The notes: generated from the letters alone by a model not told the origin. A stretch of DNA of 64,000 nt from Phocaeicola_A sp036804505 (GCA_036804505.1 DAIRSI010000005.1:1-64000); one strand, 5' to 3'. Positions 44,152 through 53,271 are shown, counted from the stretch's first letter. Made by a program: numbers and translations.

Positions 44152-44853
44152 ATGATTTATTCACAAGAAGTAGAACACATGTGTGTTGTGAAAAAAGGTC
44201 CTAATCACGGTCCGGCTCCAATACCAGAAGAAGGTAAGTGGGTGAAAGCTAAAGAGATTAAGGATATATCAGGTTTGACTCACGGTGTGGGATGGTGTGC
44301 CCCACAGCAAGGTGCCTGCAAACTGTCTTTAAATGTAAAAGAAGGTGTTATTCAGGAAGCTTTGGTCGAGACAATCGGTTGCTCAGGTATGACTCACTCT
44401 GCTGCCATGGCTGCAGAAATCCTTCCCGGAAAAACAATTCTGGAAGCTTTGAACACCGACTTGGTATGTGACGCTATCAACACAGCCATGCGCGAACTTT
44501 TCCTGCAAATCGTTTATGGACGTACACAATCAGCTTTCTCTGAAGGTGGTCTGATTATCGGTGCAGGTTTGGAAGACTTGGGCAAAGGTCTCCGTAGTCA
44601 GGTAGGTACTCTTTACGGTACTTTGGCAAAAGGTCCTCGTTACCTTGAACTGACAGAAGGCTACATCAATCGTATCGCTCTGGACAAAGACGGTGAGATT
44701 ATCGGTTACGAATTCATCCACATGGGTAAATTCATGGAAGCTATTAAGAAAGGTGTAGATGCTAATGAAGCATTGAAACAAGTTACTGGCCATTACGGAC
44801 GTTTCAACCCGGAAGATGGTGCCGTTAAATATATTGACCCACGTAAAGAATAA
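44152..44853 (+). CDS. NifU-like iron-sulfur scaffold protein
   Basis: A 233-residue soluble protein resembling the N-terminal NifU/IscU scaffold fold. The Cys residues in GVGWCAPQQGACKLSL, VETIGCSGMTHSAA and NTDLVCDAI sit where scaffold ligands are expected. The C-terminal region after residue 130 (GGLIIGAGLEDLGKGLRSQ) is specific to this group. The start at 44152 (MIYSQEVEH) is fixed by the promoter. It is followed after 12 bases by the GGGtGRT gene, with which it seems to form a conserved pair. The cluster type and client proteins are unknown. Confidence 0.75.
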   Translation: MIYSQEVEHMCVVKKGPNHGPAPIPEEGKWVKAKEIKDISGLTHGVGWCAPQQGACKLSLNVKEGVIQEALVETIGCSGMTHSAAMAAEILPGKTILEALNTDLVCDAINTAMRELFLQIVYGRTQSAFSEGGLIIGAGLEDLGKGLRSQVGTLYGTLAKGPRYLELTEGYINRIALDKDGEIIGYEFIHMGKFMEAIKKGVDANEALKQVTGHYGRFNPEDGAVKYIDPRKE

Positions 44854-44859
44854 GGAGGA
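44854..44859 (+). promoter_or_regulatory. strong Shine-Dalgarno before the GGGtGRT gene
   Basis: GGAGGA directly follows the TAA of the scaffold gene and lies 6 bases before the next ATG. Such a strong site is unusual for Bacteroidetes, where most starts have weak ones, and suggests high translation of the second gene. Confidence 0.7.
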
Positions 44860-44865
44860 AACACT

Positions 44866-45879
44866 ATGGCAATAAGAGAAGTTAAATTTGAATCTCAAGA
44901 CCGTCGTATCAAGCAGGTTATTGCTGCACTGAACGCTAACGGCATCAAAGACATCGAAGAGGCTAATGCCATCTGCGAGAAATATGGTATCGATCCTTAT
45001 AAAACTTGTGAGGAAACTCAGCCGATCTGTTTCGAAAATGCTAAGTGGGCCTATGTTGTAGGTGCTGCCATCGCATTGAAGAAAGGTTGTAATAATGCAG
45101 CAGAGGCTGCTGAAGCTATAGGTATTGGCTTACAGTCATTCTGCATCCCGGGTTCTGTTGCCGATGACCGCAAGGTTGGTATTGGACACGGAAATCTGGC
45201 AGCCCGTCTGCTTCGTGAAGAGACTAAGTGCTTCTGCTTCCTGGCAGGTCACGAGTCATTTGCAGCTGCCGAAGGTGCAATCAAAATTGCTGCCAAAGCT
45301 GACAAGGTTCGCAAAGAACCTCTCCGTTGCATCCTGAACGGACTTGGAAAAGACGCTGCACAGATTATTTCCCGTATTAACGGTTTTACCTATGTTCAAA
45401 CTCAGTTTGATTACTTCACTGGCGAATTGAAAATAGTTCGCGAAATAGCTTACTCCAACGGCCCTCGCGCCAAGGTGAAATGCTATGGAGCTGATGATGT
45501 TCGCGAAGGTGTAGCAATCATGTGGCATGAAGGTGTTGATGTTTCCATCACAGGTAACTCGACGAATCCTACCCGTTTCCAACATCCGGTAGCAGGAACT
45601 TACAAGAAAGAACGTGTCCTTGCCGGCAAACCATATTTTTCTGTAGCTTCAGGTGGCGGTACGGGTCGTACGCTTCATCCGGACAACATGGCTGCAGGTC
45701 CTGCTTCTTACGGATTTACCGATACTCTCGGCCGTATGCACAGTGACGCCCAGTTTGCAGGTTCATCTTCAGTTCCTGCCCACGTTGAAATGATGGGATT
45801 CCTGGGAATCGGAAACAACCCGATGGTAGGTTGCACAGTGGCTGTTGCCGTTGATATTGCAACTGCACTCAACAAGTAA
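44866..45879 (+). CDS. GGGtGRT protein
   Basis: A 337-residue soluble protein named for its signature, here SGGGTGRTLHPDNMA near residues 262-276. Other conserved-looking stretches are GIGLQSFCIPGSVADDRKVGIGHGNLAARLL, which contains a Cys, FCFLAGHESFAAAEGA, and the C-terminal MVGCTVAVAVDIATAL. The several Cys residues (CEKYGIDPYKTCEETQPIC) fit a metal or cluster partner of the adjacent scaffold protein. The biochemical role is not known to me. It is followed by a strong terminator. Confidence 0.85.
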   Translation: MAIREVKFESQDRRIKQVIAALNANGIKDIEEANAICEKYGIDPYKTCEETQPICFENAKWAYVVGAAIALKKGCNNAAEAAEAIGIGLQSFCIPGSVADDRKVGIGHGNLAARLLREETKCFCFLAGHESFAAAEGAIKIAAKADKVRKEPLRCILNGLGKDAAQIISRINGFTYVQTQFDYFTGELKIVREIAYSNGPRAKVKCYGADDVREGVAIMWHEGVDVSITGNSTNPTRFQHPVAGTYKKERVLAGKPYFSVASGGGTGRTLHPDNMAAGPASYGFTDTLGRMHSDAQFAGSSSVPAHVEMMGFLGIGNNPMVGCTVAVAVDIATALNK

Positions 45880-45888
45880 ATTCATTAC

Positions 45889-45937
45889 TTTTTATATAAA
45901 AGAGGATAGGACGAAATCGTCCTATCCTCTTTTTTTA
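45889..45937. terminator. bidirectional terminator
   Basis: AGAGGATAGGACG (45901-45913) pairs with CGTCCTATCCTCT (45918-45930), a 13-bp perfect stem with an AAAT loop. T runs lie on both sides. It serves the GGGtGRT gene on the plus strand, and the adjacent TonB receptor gene ends just beyond it on the minus strand. Confidence 0.88.
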
Positions 45938-48022
45938 TAAGGAAACTTTCGCTCCCACAAAAAAGCTTCTAGGCATTTCAGGACCATAGGTATATTCCGA
46001 ATCTCGCTTATACCCCTTATCGAGATCAGACTGATACCTGTTAAACATGTTTTGCACGCCGACATTCAACTGTAATTTGACATCTTTGCGAATAGGAATC
46101 AAATAACTGACCTTAGCTCCCATTTCAAAGAATGAAGGTACCGTAACGGTAATGTCTTTGTCCGTACCGGAGCTTTGTGCATGAGGCATACGCATACTTC
46201 CAGTCTGCTTGCCGTTCAATATAAAAAGCCAACGTCTGAAAGGTGTTATGCTGACAGTGTAATATCCATATACCTCGGGCGAACGAAGCATCCTTTTTTC
46301 GGCTTCCACGTTTTCACTCCAACTATGGGCCTTCTCATAAACAGCTCTCTGCAAAGTCATACCTGCCTGTATGTCTATCCACGAAAGAGGTTTCGCACTG
46401 GCTTCCAAATTTATACCATACACATTTGCTCCAGAACCATTGGAGCGCAAAAGAACAGTATTGTCATCAGCATCCTTAGTATGGCTCTCAACAAATACAT
46501 TTGACAGACGAGTAAGGAAACCCTCCACCAATAAATCGACCGGCATTCCCCAAATCATATTGTTATAATCGGCAGAAAGACTCCAACTATGAGAACGTTC
46601 CTCTTTAAGTCCACTGCTTAAGCGGGTCTTCACCCGTTTCCCACCAATCAGCATTTCATGAAGATCATCATCAAAGTATTGAGGATTACGGAAACCTTCA
46701 GCATAAGAGCCACGTAAGGTCCAATGCTCGTCGGGCATAATCCTCACATTTAGACGGGGACTGAAAATGATGTGGTTCAATAAATTATTTTTATCAAAAC
46801 GTCCGCCTACCAAAATGCTAATCCAGTGTTTTTTCCACTCATTCTGGAAATACACACTTCCCGTATGCACATTCTGTTCAAAAACAGTCTTATACCATAG
46901 ACTTTCATCCTTGAGTCGGGATGAATTGTATTCTAGCCCCAAAGTCAGTGTAGCCGGAAGAAATAGCATACGTTCAAAGCGATGGCAATATTGTGTTTCC
47001 AATTGAAGCGTATAGTCGGAAGTCTTTCCGTAAGAAGTTGCAGCATCAGCAATTTCACTTTCGGAACCGCCAAGGATTCCCCCGAAATAGCTTTTACGAT
47101 TCATGCTCTGATAAGCTGATGAAAAAGTAAAATGTTCCATCAGATTTTTAGAATGCCAATCATATTCAAATGTTCCTCCATAAGTATTATGTTCGGTCTG
47201 TTCCGCAATGTTGGCAAGATGAGGAGGCTGATCCAGAAGATTTCCTCCACGACGAGAATCGTCTATGTGATAGAGATGCAAATTTATCTTATTCCAGTTG
47301 TCCATCTTCAGGAAACTCCGGAATCCGGCTGTCCGGGTCTGTAGACGTGTCAATTCCGTATATCCGTCATTGTTTCTATCATATCCCGGGCGCTCTCTGT
47401 TCTGAGCATAAAACCCTAACCCTGCACTGCCATCCGATGAAACGAGTGAGGCATTCAAAGAAGTATTATTGTCAAAACGATTCTTTCCACCAAGAGACAT
47501 CAAAGTATGAGAGAACTCCGCCCCATTCCTATCAGGGGTACGTGTTATGATATTGATGACTCCCCCGATAGCTGATGAGCCGAATAAAGCCGAACTACCT
47601 CCACGGACAACCTCCACACGTTCTATCATGGATGACGGAATCTGCTCCAGGGCATACATGCCGTTTGCCGAAGAGAACATAGGCCTTGAATCCACCAAGA
47701 TCTGTGAATAATTACCACTAAGTCCGTTAATCCGAGCTTCCATCTTTCCACAATTTCTGCAACCTATACCAACCCTCACTCCGGGTTCATAATCGAGAGC
47801 ATCTCCCAAACTTGCTGCCTGGATATTCTCAAACAGCCTGCGATCGATAACTTTCACCAAAGACGATGCCTCTTTACGTAATGTCACATGCCGGTTGGCA
47901 GAGACCACTACTTCACTGAGCGAAACGCTGTCCGCTACTACATTATTCTGTCCGTTCGCCGACAGCGACAGGCACAAAAGGAAGAAACCACTTATGGTTA
48001 CTCCACATGTATATTTTTTCAT
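45935..48022 (-). CDS. TonB-dependent outer membrane receptor
   Basis: A 695-residue receptor with a signal peptide. The start at 48022 (MKKYTCGVTIS) is chosen over a longer start. The plug domain is near residues 45-165 (SSLVKVIDRRLFENIQ, VEVVRGGSSALFGSSAIGGVINII). A 22-strand barrel ends in the typical aromatic-rich FVGAKVSL. The plug contains CRNCGKMEARI, a CxxC-type pair not usual in siderophore receptors, which suggests binding of a metal or metal complex. It is a CirA/BtuB-like receptor, not SusC: it lacks the carboxypeptidase-like N-terminal domain and no SusD follows. Its neighbour is a small Cys/His-rich protein. Confidence 0.88.
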   Translation of the reverse strand: MKKYTCGVTISGFFLLCLSLSANGQNNVVADSVSLSEVVVSANRHVTLRKEASSLVKVIDRRLFENIQAASLGDALDYEPGVRVGIGCRNCGKMEARINGLSGNYSQILVDSRPMFSSANGMYALEQIPSSMIERVEVVRGGSSALFGSSAIGGVINIITRTPDRNGAEFSHTLMSLGGKNRFDNNTSLNASLVSSDGSAGLGFYAQNRERPGYDRNNDGYTELTRLQTRTAGFRSFLKMDNWNKINLHLYHIDDSRRGGNLLDQPPHLANIAEQTEHNTYGGTFEYDWHSKNLMEHFTFSSAYQSMNRKSYFGGILGGSESEIADAATSYGKTSDYTLQLETQYCHRFERMLFLPATLTLGLEYNSSRLKDESLWYKTVFEQNVHTGSVYFQNEWKKHWISILVGGRFDKNNLLNHIIFSPRLNVRIMPDEHWTLRGSYAEGFRNPQYFDDDLHEMLIGGKRVKTRLSSGLKEERSHSWSLSADYNNMIWGMPVDLLVEGFLTRLSNVFVESHTKDADDNTVLLRSNGSGANVYGINLEASAKPLSWIDIQAGMTLQRAVYEKAHSWSENVEAEKRMLRSPEVYGYYTVSITPFRRWLFILNGKQTGSMRMPHAQSSGTDKDITVTVPSFFEMGAKVSYLIPIRKDVKLQLNVGVQNMFNRYQSDLDKGYKRDSEYTYGPEMPRSFFVGAKVSL

Positions 48023-48099
48023 GATAAATTCTGATTTGTTGATAATACAAAAGCATAGTAATTCCCTTCCTTCAAGAAGAAGGGGTGAGAATATATTTA

Positions 48100-48414
48100 T
48101 CAGCAAATCGGCGGTGCACGGAGGGTCAAGTTCTTTTCAGTCCGATAGATTACTGTCTCTTGATTTATTGTTATTACAGTAACGACACATCGGAAAACAC
48201 TATTACCGTAAAAGAATCGCCCCTCGGTAAATGGAGAAAACACAAACTGACAGATGTAACAATGCGAACAGTCATGGTGGGGTCCGGTAACTTTATGTAA
48301 CGAATTCTCACAACTGATCTCATGAATATGAAATGCTTTTATGACATAAACCGGCATTATGACCATCATCAACAGCCATGCTATAACAATTCTATGTCGT
48401 AATTTACGTTTCAT
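48100..48414 (-). CDS. small Cys/His-rich membrane-anchored protein
   Basis: A 104-residue protein with one N-terminal hydrophobic segment (about residues 10-28). The periplasmic part is rich in metal-binding residues: AFHIHEISCEN, GPHHDCSHCYICQF (two overlapping CxxC). The C-terminal tail is LTLRAPPIC. This pattern resembles DUF2946-like proteins often found beside TonB receptors or copper genes. It lies 77 bases upstream of the receptor on the same strand. A role in handling copper, zinc or another soft metal is inference. Confidence 0.65.
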   Translation of the reverse strand: MKRKLRHRIVIAWLLMMVIMPVYVIKAFHIHEISCENSLHKVTGPHHDCSHCYICQFVFSPFTEGRFFYGNSVFRCVVTVITINQETVIYRTEKNLTLRAPPIC

Positions 48415-48435
48415 CCTTCTGTGAGTTTAAGGATG

Positions 48436-48443
48436 CAAAAGTA
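48436..48443 (-). promoter_or_regulatory. -7 box for the small protein-TonB receptor unit
   Basis: TACTTTTG on the minus strand, with ATTG at the -33 distance (20 bases), 22 bases before the start of the small protein gene. Confidence 0.6.
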
Positions 48444-48472
48444 ATACAATATCCTTATAACAACAATAAATT

Positions 48473-48778
48473 TCAGTTAAACATCGTATAACTGCATGCA
48501 GCGACGAAGATGAGTATCCCAATGAATGTACATATTATAGTTGCCGTAGAATAATTGTTTTGCCGGAGATAATAACCATTCCGCTTATAAAATTCAATTT
48601 GTTTGTTCCTCCATTGGTTATATTCCTCACGAGAACCATAATTCCAATAACGTCCCTCCAAATCCAATTCGTCATAAGTAGGGATGTCGTAATCATCGGA
48701 ACGTTCATTACCATTCTGAACTTCTGCAAGTCCGTCATCGTAATATGCCCTTTCCATTTCCTGATCTTCTTCAGCCAT
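48473..48778 (-). CDS. small tail-anchored protein, function unknown
   Basis: A 101-residue protein with a very acidic N-terminal half (EEDQEMERAYYDDG), an aromatic and Arg-rich middle (GRYWNYGSREEYNQWRNKQI), and one C-terminal membrane segment (about residues 80-98). It would be held in the inner membrane with its bulk in the cytoplasm. I do not recognise the family. Confidence 0.65.
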   Translation of the reverse strand: MAEEDQEMERAYYDDGLAEVQNGNERSDDYDIPTYDELDLEGRYWNYGSREEYNQWRNKQIEFYKRNGYYLRQNNYSTATIICTFIGILIFVAACSYTMFN

Positions 48779-48887
48779 ATAGATTAATTTAAAATGAATC
48801 CAATATATATTTTTGTAATAAAAACTATCTATTGCAATAATTTTATAAAATAATAAAAAGATTATGGCAAATATATAAAAAATAAAG

Positions 48888-48895
48888 TATATTTG
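48888..48895 (+). promoter_or_regulatory. -7 box for the sensor kinase gene
   Basis: TATATTTG matches TAnnTTTG, 35 bases before the start codon. Confidence 0.6.
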
Positions 48896-48930
48896 AACAT
48901 TAAGTCACTAATTATATTGGTTTTAGAAGC

Positions 48931-50910
48931 ATGAAGAATTTAGTATCAGTTTATAGAACGATTATTTTGCTCTTTTCGGCACTGGTTTTGTGTAACCCTA
49001 CCAACGCCGATAATCCTTCCTCCAAAAAGGTAAGACCTATAATTATTGTTGGCAATAAAATGAGTCCCCCCTATTCTTTTCTTGATGAAGAAGGTAATCC
49101 CACAGGATTTAATGTGGAATTAACCCATGAAATCATGAAAAAAATAAACAGGCCTTATGTCATAAAACTTATGTCTTGGCAGGCATGTATGGATTCCTTA
49201 CGGACTAACAAAGCCGATTTGATTGTTGGAATGAAATATAACAATCATAGAGCTTTGGAATTCAAATTCGGCCCTATTCTCAACTATAATTATGAATATG
49301 CGATATACAGAAAAGGGGGAAAGCCCATTTCATCAATCAATGAACTCAACGGCAAAATCATTGTAGTAGAAAAAAAATCAAACTCTGAAGAGTTGATGCA
49401 TGACAATAATATAAAAACAGCAAAAACCATCAGAGTAAAAAACATAGAGACCGGACTGTATCTCCTGTCAAAAGGCAAATATGACATTGCTCTATTCCCT
49501 CGTGGAGAATCGAAATATGTGATTGAAAAGTATAAGATGACAAATCTTACAATGTCCAATCTAGACTTGGCAGCATTGGAAGACTGCATTGTAGGCAACA
49601 ATGAGGAACTGGTAACTGAAACGGATAACGCTGTATTCAAGCTCAAAGAAGATGGTATATACGACGATATCTACGATAAATGGTTGGCCGATAAACATTC
49701 CCGGGTATCACGGATAATTTACTTCGGACTTGGCTTACTAGCTCTGTTTTCCATTATACTTTTTGCCTTTAATTGCCTGTTACGCAAAAAGGTTAAGAAA
49801 GCGGAAGAGCTGTTGAGCCAGAACAATAAAAGACTAAAGTTAGCCATTCATGCAAGCGGAGTGAAAGTTTGGGGCTATGAAGTTGATCAAAAAAGATTCT
49901 TTAATATCGAAGGAAATATTTTTCCTGAGAAAGGCATTGAATTAAAGGATTTGCTCGTCATGCTACATCCCGACGATCAGGATTCATTTGAAAAAACGCT
50001 CTACGATATCAGTCAGGACATGATACCCGACAAACCTCTTTACTTCCGTATTGATTATTCTCAAATGAAACAATGGAAATACATTGAAATAGAATATGCA
50101 GCCGTTCATGATTCAAACGGTAAAGTCATCCGAATAATCGGTGCACGAAAAGACATCAGCCACCTCATCGAAATCCAACATAAACTGGAAAATGAAAAGG
50201 AAAAAGCCATCCAGGCTGACAAACTGAAATCCATGTTTCTGGCCAATATGAGTCACGAAATAAGGACTCCACTGAATGCTATTCTGGGATTTTCATCCCT
50301 CCTGCAAGATACCGAAAGCCGTGAAGAAAGAACCGAATACATGAACATCATAAAAACTAACAGCGATTCCTTGCTGCAGCTGATCAATGATATTCTGGAT
50401 CTTTCAAAAATTGAATCGGGAATCATAGAGTTTCAACCGGAAAAATTCAATATCACCACTGTATTCAACGAGATGAACCTGTACTTTAGGCAGAGAATTA
50501 TTAATCCGGAAGTCAAGCTTATATGTAGCTGCCCTTATCAACAATGTGATATTTTCATGGATAAGAGCAGACTGGTACAGATTCTATCCAATCTTGTCAC
50601 CAATGCTATCAAGTATACAAATAAAGGTCACATAGAAATGGGATATAAACCTACACACGAAGGCATATTCATCTATGTAGAAGATACAGGAAACGGCATC
50701 GCCCCTGAAAATATAGAGAAAATTTTCAACCGTTTTGAAAAGTTAGAATCCTTTGTACAAGGCATAGGATTAGGACTTTCCATCTGCAAAAGCCTTATTG
50801 AGAAGCTAAACGGACATATTGAAGTCACATCCCAATTAAACAAAGGGACCACTTTTACAATATATATACCTTGTAAGGCAGAATTCTCTGAAACAGAAGA
50901 CTCACACTAA
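48931..50910 (+). CDS. sensor histidine kinase with periplasmic ligand-binding domain
   Basis: A 659-residue membrane kinase. Residues 1-26 are a signal or first membrane helix. Residues 35-260 form a solute-binding family 3 domain (MSPPYSFLDEEGNPTGFNVE). A membrane helix covers about 268-290 and a PAS domain about 305-415. The HisKA motif MSHEIRTPLNAI holds the phosphorylated His near residue 445. The ATPase has the N box LSNLVTNAIKYTNK, EDTGNGIAPEN and GIGLGLSICKS. It resembles EvgS, but has a single sensor module and no receiver or Hpt domain. No response regulator is adjacent, so its target is elsewhere. Confidence 0.9.
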   Translation: MKNLVSVYRTIILLFSALVLCNPTNADNPSSKKVRPIIIVGNKMSPPYSFLDEEGNPTGFNVELTHEIMKKINRPYVIKLMSWQACMDSLRTNKADLIVGMKYNNHRALEFKFGPILNYNYEYAIYRKGGKPISSINELNGKIIVVEKKSNSEELMHDNNIKTAKTIRVKNIETGLYLLSKGKYDIALFPRGESKYVIEKYKMTNLTMSNLDLAALEDCIVGNNEELVTETDNAVFKLKEDGIYDDIYDKWLADKHSRVSRIIYFGLGLLALFSIILFAFNCLLRKKVKKAEELLSQNNKRLKLAIHASGVKVWGYEVDQKRFFNIEGNIFPEKGIELKDLLVMLHPDDQDSFEKTLYDISQDMIPDKPLYFRIDYSQMKQWKYIEIEYAAVHDSNGKVIRIIGARKDISHLIEIQHKLENEKEKAIQADKLKSMFLANMSHEIRTPLNAILGFSSLLQDTESREERTEYMNIIKTNSDSLLQLINDILDLSKIESGIIEFQPEKFNITTVFNEMNLYFRQRIINPEVKLICSCPYQQCDIFMDKSRLVQILSNLVTNAIKYTNKGHIEMGYKPTHEGIFIYVEDTGNGIAPENIEKIFNRFEKLESFVQGIGLGLSICKSLIEKLNGHIEVTSQLNKGTTFTIYIPCKAEFSETEDSH

Positions 50911-51668
50911 ATGACAATTCCTACCGGGCAATGGTCAGAACCTTCTATCTCGTTCAGGATGAACGCCTCCTTCAGATTTGAAAGAAGTGACTGACTCATC
51001 AGAAAATAATCGATACGCCAGCCGATATTTTTCTCGCGAGCTCCGAAACGATAGCTCCACCATGAATAAATATCTCTCTTGTCCGGATAAAAATGACGGA
51101 ATGTATCGACAAAGCCTCCTTGTATGAATCGGTCCATGCCGTCAATTTCTTTTTGTGTATATCCTGCAGCCTTATTGTAATTCTCTTTAGGACGTGCAAT
51201 GTCAATAGGTTCATGAGCCACATTGAAATCCCCGCAAATAATCACCGGCTTCGTCCTCTCAAGATTTTTCATGTAATTGAACAAAGCTTTATCCCATTCC
51301 TGCCGATAATCCAAGCGGGCAAGTTCCTGGCCTGAATTAGGGACATAGACGTCTATCAGATAAAACTCCGGATATTCAACTGTGATAACACGTCCTTCCT
51401 GATCATGTTCTTCAATACCGATGCCATAAGTGACACATTGAGGCTCTTGCCTGCACAACACAGCTGTGCCCGAATAACCTTTTCTTACAGCCGAAGAAGA
51501 ATATATCCGGTAACCTTCAAGTGCCAATAAAGCTTCGGCCACTTGGTCATCTTGAGCCTTGGTTTCCTGTATGCAAAGGACATCAGCATCCATTGACTCC
51601 AAAATAGAAAGAAAATCTTTCTTCATTACGGCCCGTAGGCCATTTACATTCCACGATATAAGTTTCAT
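50907..51668 (-). CDS. xth: exodeoxyribonuclease III / AP endonuclease
   Basis: A 253-residue DNA repair enzyme that cuts at abasic sites. Motifs: MKLISWNVNGLRAV, CIQETKAQ with the metal-binding Glu, DVYVPNSG, CGDFNVAHEPID, and the C-terminal WRIDYFLMS and GSDHCPVG, whose His is catalytic. The start at 51668 is preferred because the longer frame from 51725 begins inside the hut terminator hairpin. Its stop codon overlaps that of the convergent kinase gene. The -7 box lies only four bases before this ATG (see findings). Confidence 0.94.
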   Translation of the reverse strand: MKLISWNVNGLRAVMKKDFLSILESMDADVLCIQETKAQDDQVAEALLALEGYRIYSSSAVRKGYSGTAVLCRQEPQCVTYGIGIEEHDQEGRVITVEYPEFYLIDVYVPNSGQELARLDYRQEWDKALFNYMKNLERTKPVIICGDFNVAHEPIDIARPKENYNKAAGYTQKEIDGMDRFIQGGFVDTFRHFYPDKRDIYSWWSYRFGAREKNIGWRIDYFLMSQSLLSNLKEAFILNEIEGSDHCPVGIVI

Positions 51669-51672
51669 GGGG

Positions 51673-51680
51673 CAAAGATA
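51673..51680 (-). promoter_or_regulatory. -7 box for xth, immediately before the start codon
   Basis: TATCTTTG on the minus strand, then CCCC and the ATG. Transcription starting at the usual distance would begin at or just inside the start codon. Confidence 0.55.
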
Positions 51681-51710
51681 ATTAATATTTTGTTTTTTTT
51701 CTATTCTTAT

Positions 51711-51752
51711 TAAAAAAATCCCCATTCCAATCTGTTCCGATTGAAAATGGGG
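51711..51752 (-). terminator. terminator of the hut operon
   Basis: On the minus strand CCCCATT and CAATC pair with GATTG and AATGGGG (51720-51732 and 51739-51752), with a small internal bulge. ATTTTTTT follows. It lies 22 bases after the hutH stop. Confidence 0.82.
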
Positions 51753-51774
51753 AATATATACTCAAAAAGAACTC

Positions 51775-53271
51775 TTAATATTCTATGTTAGTCCGTTTCA
51801 AAAATGCCACAGTCTTGTGTATTTCCTTATACATCACAATGTCGTCCTTTATAAAGGGCACTTCTTTTCTATAGGCCGCAAAGAACTTTTCCAATATAGG
51901 AGAAGTTTTTTCGGGACGACGAAAATCGAGTCCCTGTGCCGCATTCATCAATTCAATGGCAAGGATGTGTTCAAGATTGTCCATTACTTTGTATAGTTTG
52001 GTGGCCGCATTAGCTCCCATACTTACATGATCTTCCTGCCCATTTGATGAAACAATGGAATCACTGGATGCAGCATAACAATACATCTTGTTTTGACTCA
52101 CCATCGATGCCGCTGCATACTGCGGTATCATAAAGCCGGAGTTAAGGCCGGGATTGGCAACCAGAAATTCCGGAAGTCCCCGCAATCCCATAATCAGCTG
52201 TGCTATTCGGCGCTCGGAAATATTACCTAACTCTGCCAAGGCTATCGCCAGGAAATCGAAAGAGATAGCCAGTGGTTCTCCGTGGAAATTACCTCCCGAA
52301 ATAATCATGTCTTCATCAGGAAAGATTGTCGGATTGTCCGTCACAGAATTAATTTCCGTCAACAGAACCGATGAAACATACCTGAGAGCATCCTTCACAG
52401 CTCCATGAACCTGAGGAATGCATCGGAAAGAATAGGGATCCTGAACATGTGTCTTTGGATGAGCTATTATTTCGCTGCCTTCGAGTAAAGTGCGAAAAGC
52501 CTTTCCTGTTTCAATCTGACCTTTGTGAGGCCGAATCTGCTGAATACAGTCCATAAAAGGTTCAATACGTCCGTCGAAAGCCTCCAGCGACAAAGCAGCT
52601 ATCAGATCAGCTTTTTTTGATAATCTGTTGGCCCTCAGAATGGCAAAGACACCGTTTGCACTCATAAACTGCGTTCCATTGAGCAGGGCAAGTCCCTCCT
52701 TGCTCATCAAATGGACGGGCTCCCATCCATATTCGTCCAATACACCTATGGCTTCACGCTTCTTTCCCTTATAATAGACATCACCCACTCCAATCAAAGG
52801 CAGAAAAAGATTAGCCAAAGGAGCCAAATCACCCGAAGCTCCCAAAGAACCTCTGTCATAAACAATCGGCATAATATCATTATTGAAGAAATCAAGGATA
52901 CGCTGAACAGTAATGACCTGTACACCGCTATGCCCTAGTGATAAAGCATGAGCCTTGAAAAGCATCATCAATTTAATGACCAAAGGACTGATTTCTTCCC
53001 CTACACTGCAAGCATGGCTTTTGATGAGGTTTTCCTGAAGTGTACCAAGTTCGCTAAAGGATATATTTTTATTGCATAAAGAACCAAATCCTGTAGTGAT
53101 TCCGTATAGCGGAGTTTTAGAAGATGCTATCTTCTCGTCCAAATAATCACGGCAGCGCTGAATACGCACTTTGGCTTCAGGAGCCAGTTCCAACCGCATA
53201 TTTTCGTTGATGATCCGTTCAACGATTTCGAACGTAAGATCGCCGGATCCTACATAATATACATTATTCAT
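51775..53271 (-). CDS. hutH: histidine ammonia-lyase
   Basis: HutH removes ammonia from histidine to give urocanate, the first step of histidine breakdown. The 498-residue protein has the Ala-Ser-Gly triad that forms the MIO cofactor in GSLGASGDLAPLANL (about residues 143-145), and the Tyr loop YGITTGFGSL. Other hallmarks are LLNGTQFMSANG and SSNGQEDHVSMG. It overlaps fchA by four bases (ATGA). Last gene of the hut operon. Confidence 0.96.
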   Translation of the reverse strand: MNNVYYVGSGDLTFEIVERIINENMRLELAPEAKVRIQRCRDYLDEKIASSKTPLYGITTGFGSLCNKNISFSELGTLQENLIKSHACSVGEEISPLVIKLMMLFKAHALSLGHSGVQVITVQRILDFFNNDIMPIVYDRGSLGASGDLAPLANLFLPLIGVGDVYYKGKKREAIGVLDEYGWEPVHLMSKEGLALLNGTQFMSANGVFAILRANRLSKKADLIAALSLEAFDGRIEPFMDCIQQIRPHKGQIETGKAFRTLLEGSEIIAHPKTHVQDPYSFRCIPQVHGAVKDALRYVSSVLLTEINSVTDNPTIFPDEDMIISGGNFHGEPLAISFDFLAIALAELGNISERRIAQLIMGLRGLPEFLVANPGLNSGFMIPQYAAASMVSQNKMYCYAASSDSIVSSNGQEDHVSMGANAATKLYKVMDNLEHILAIELMNAAQGLDFRRPEKTSPILEKFFAAYRKEVPFIKDDIVMYKEIHKTVAFLKRTNIEY

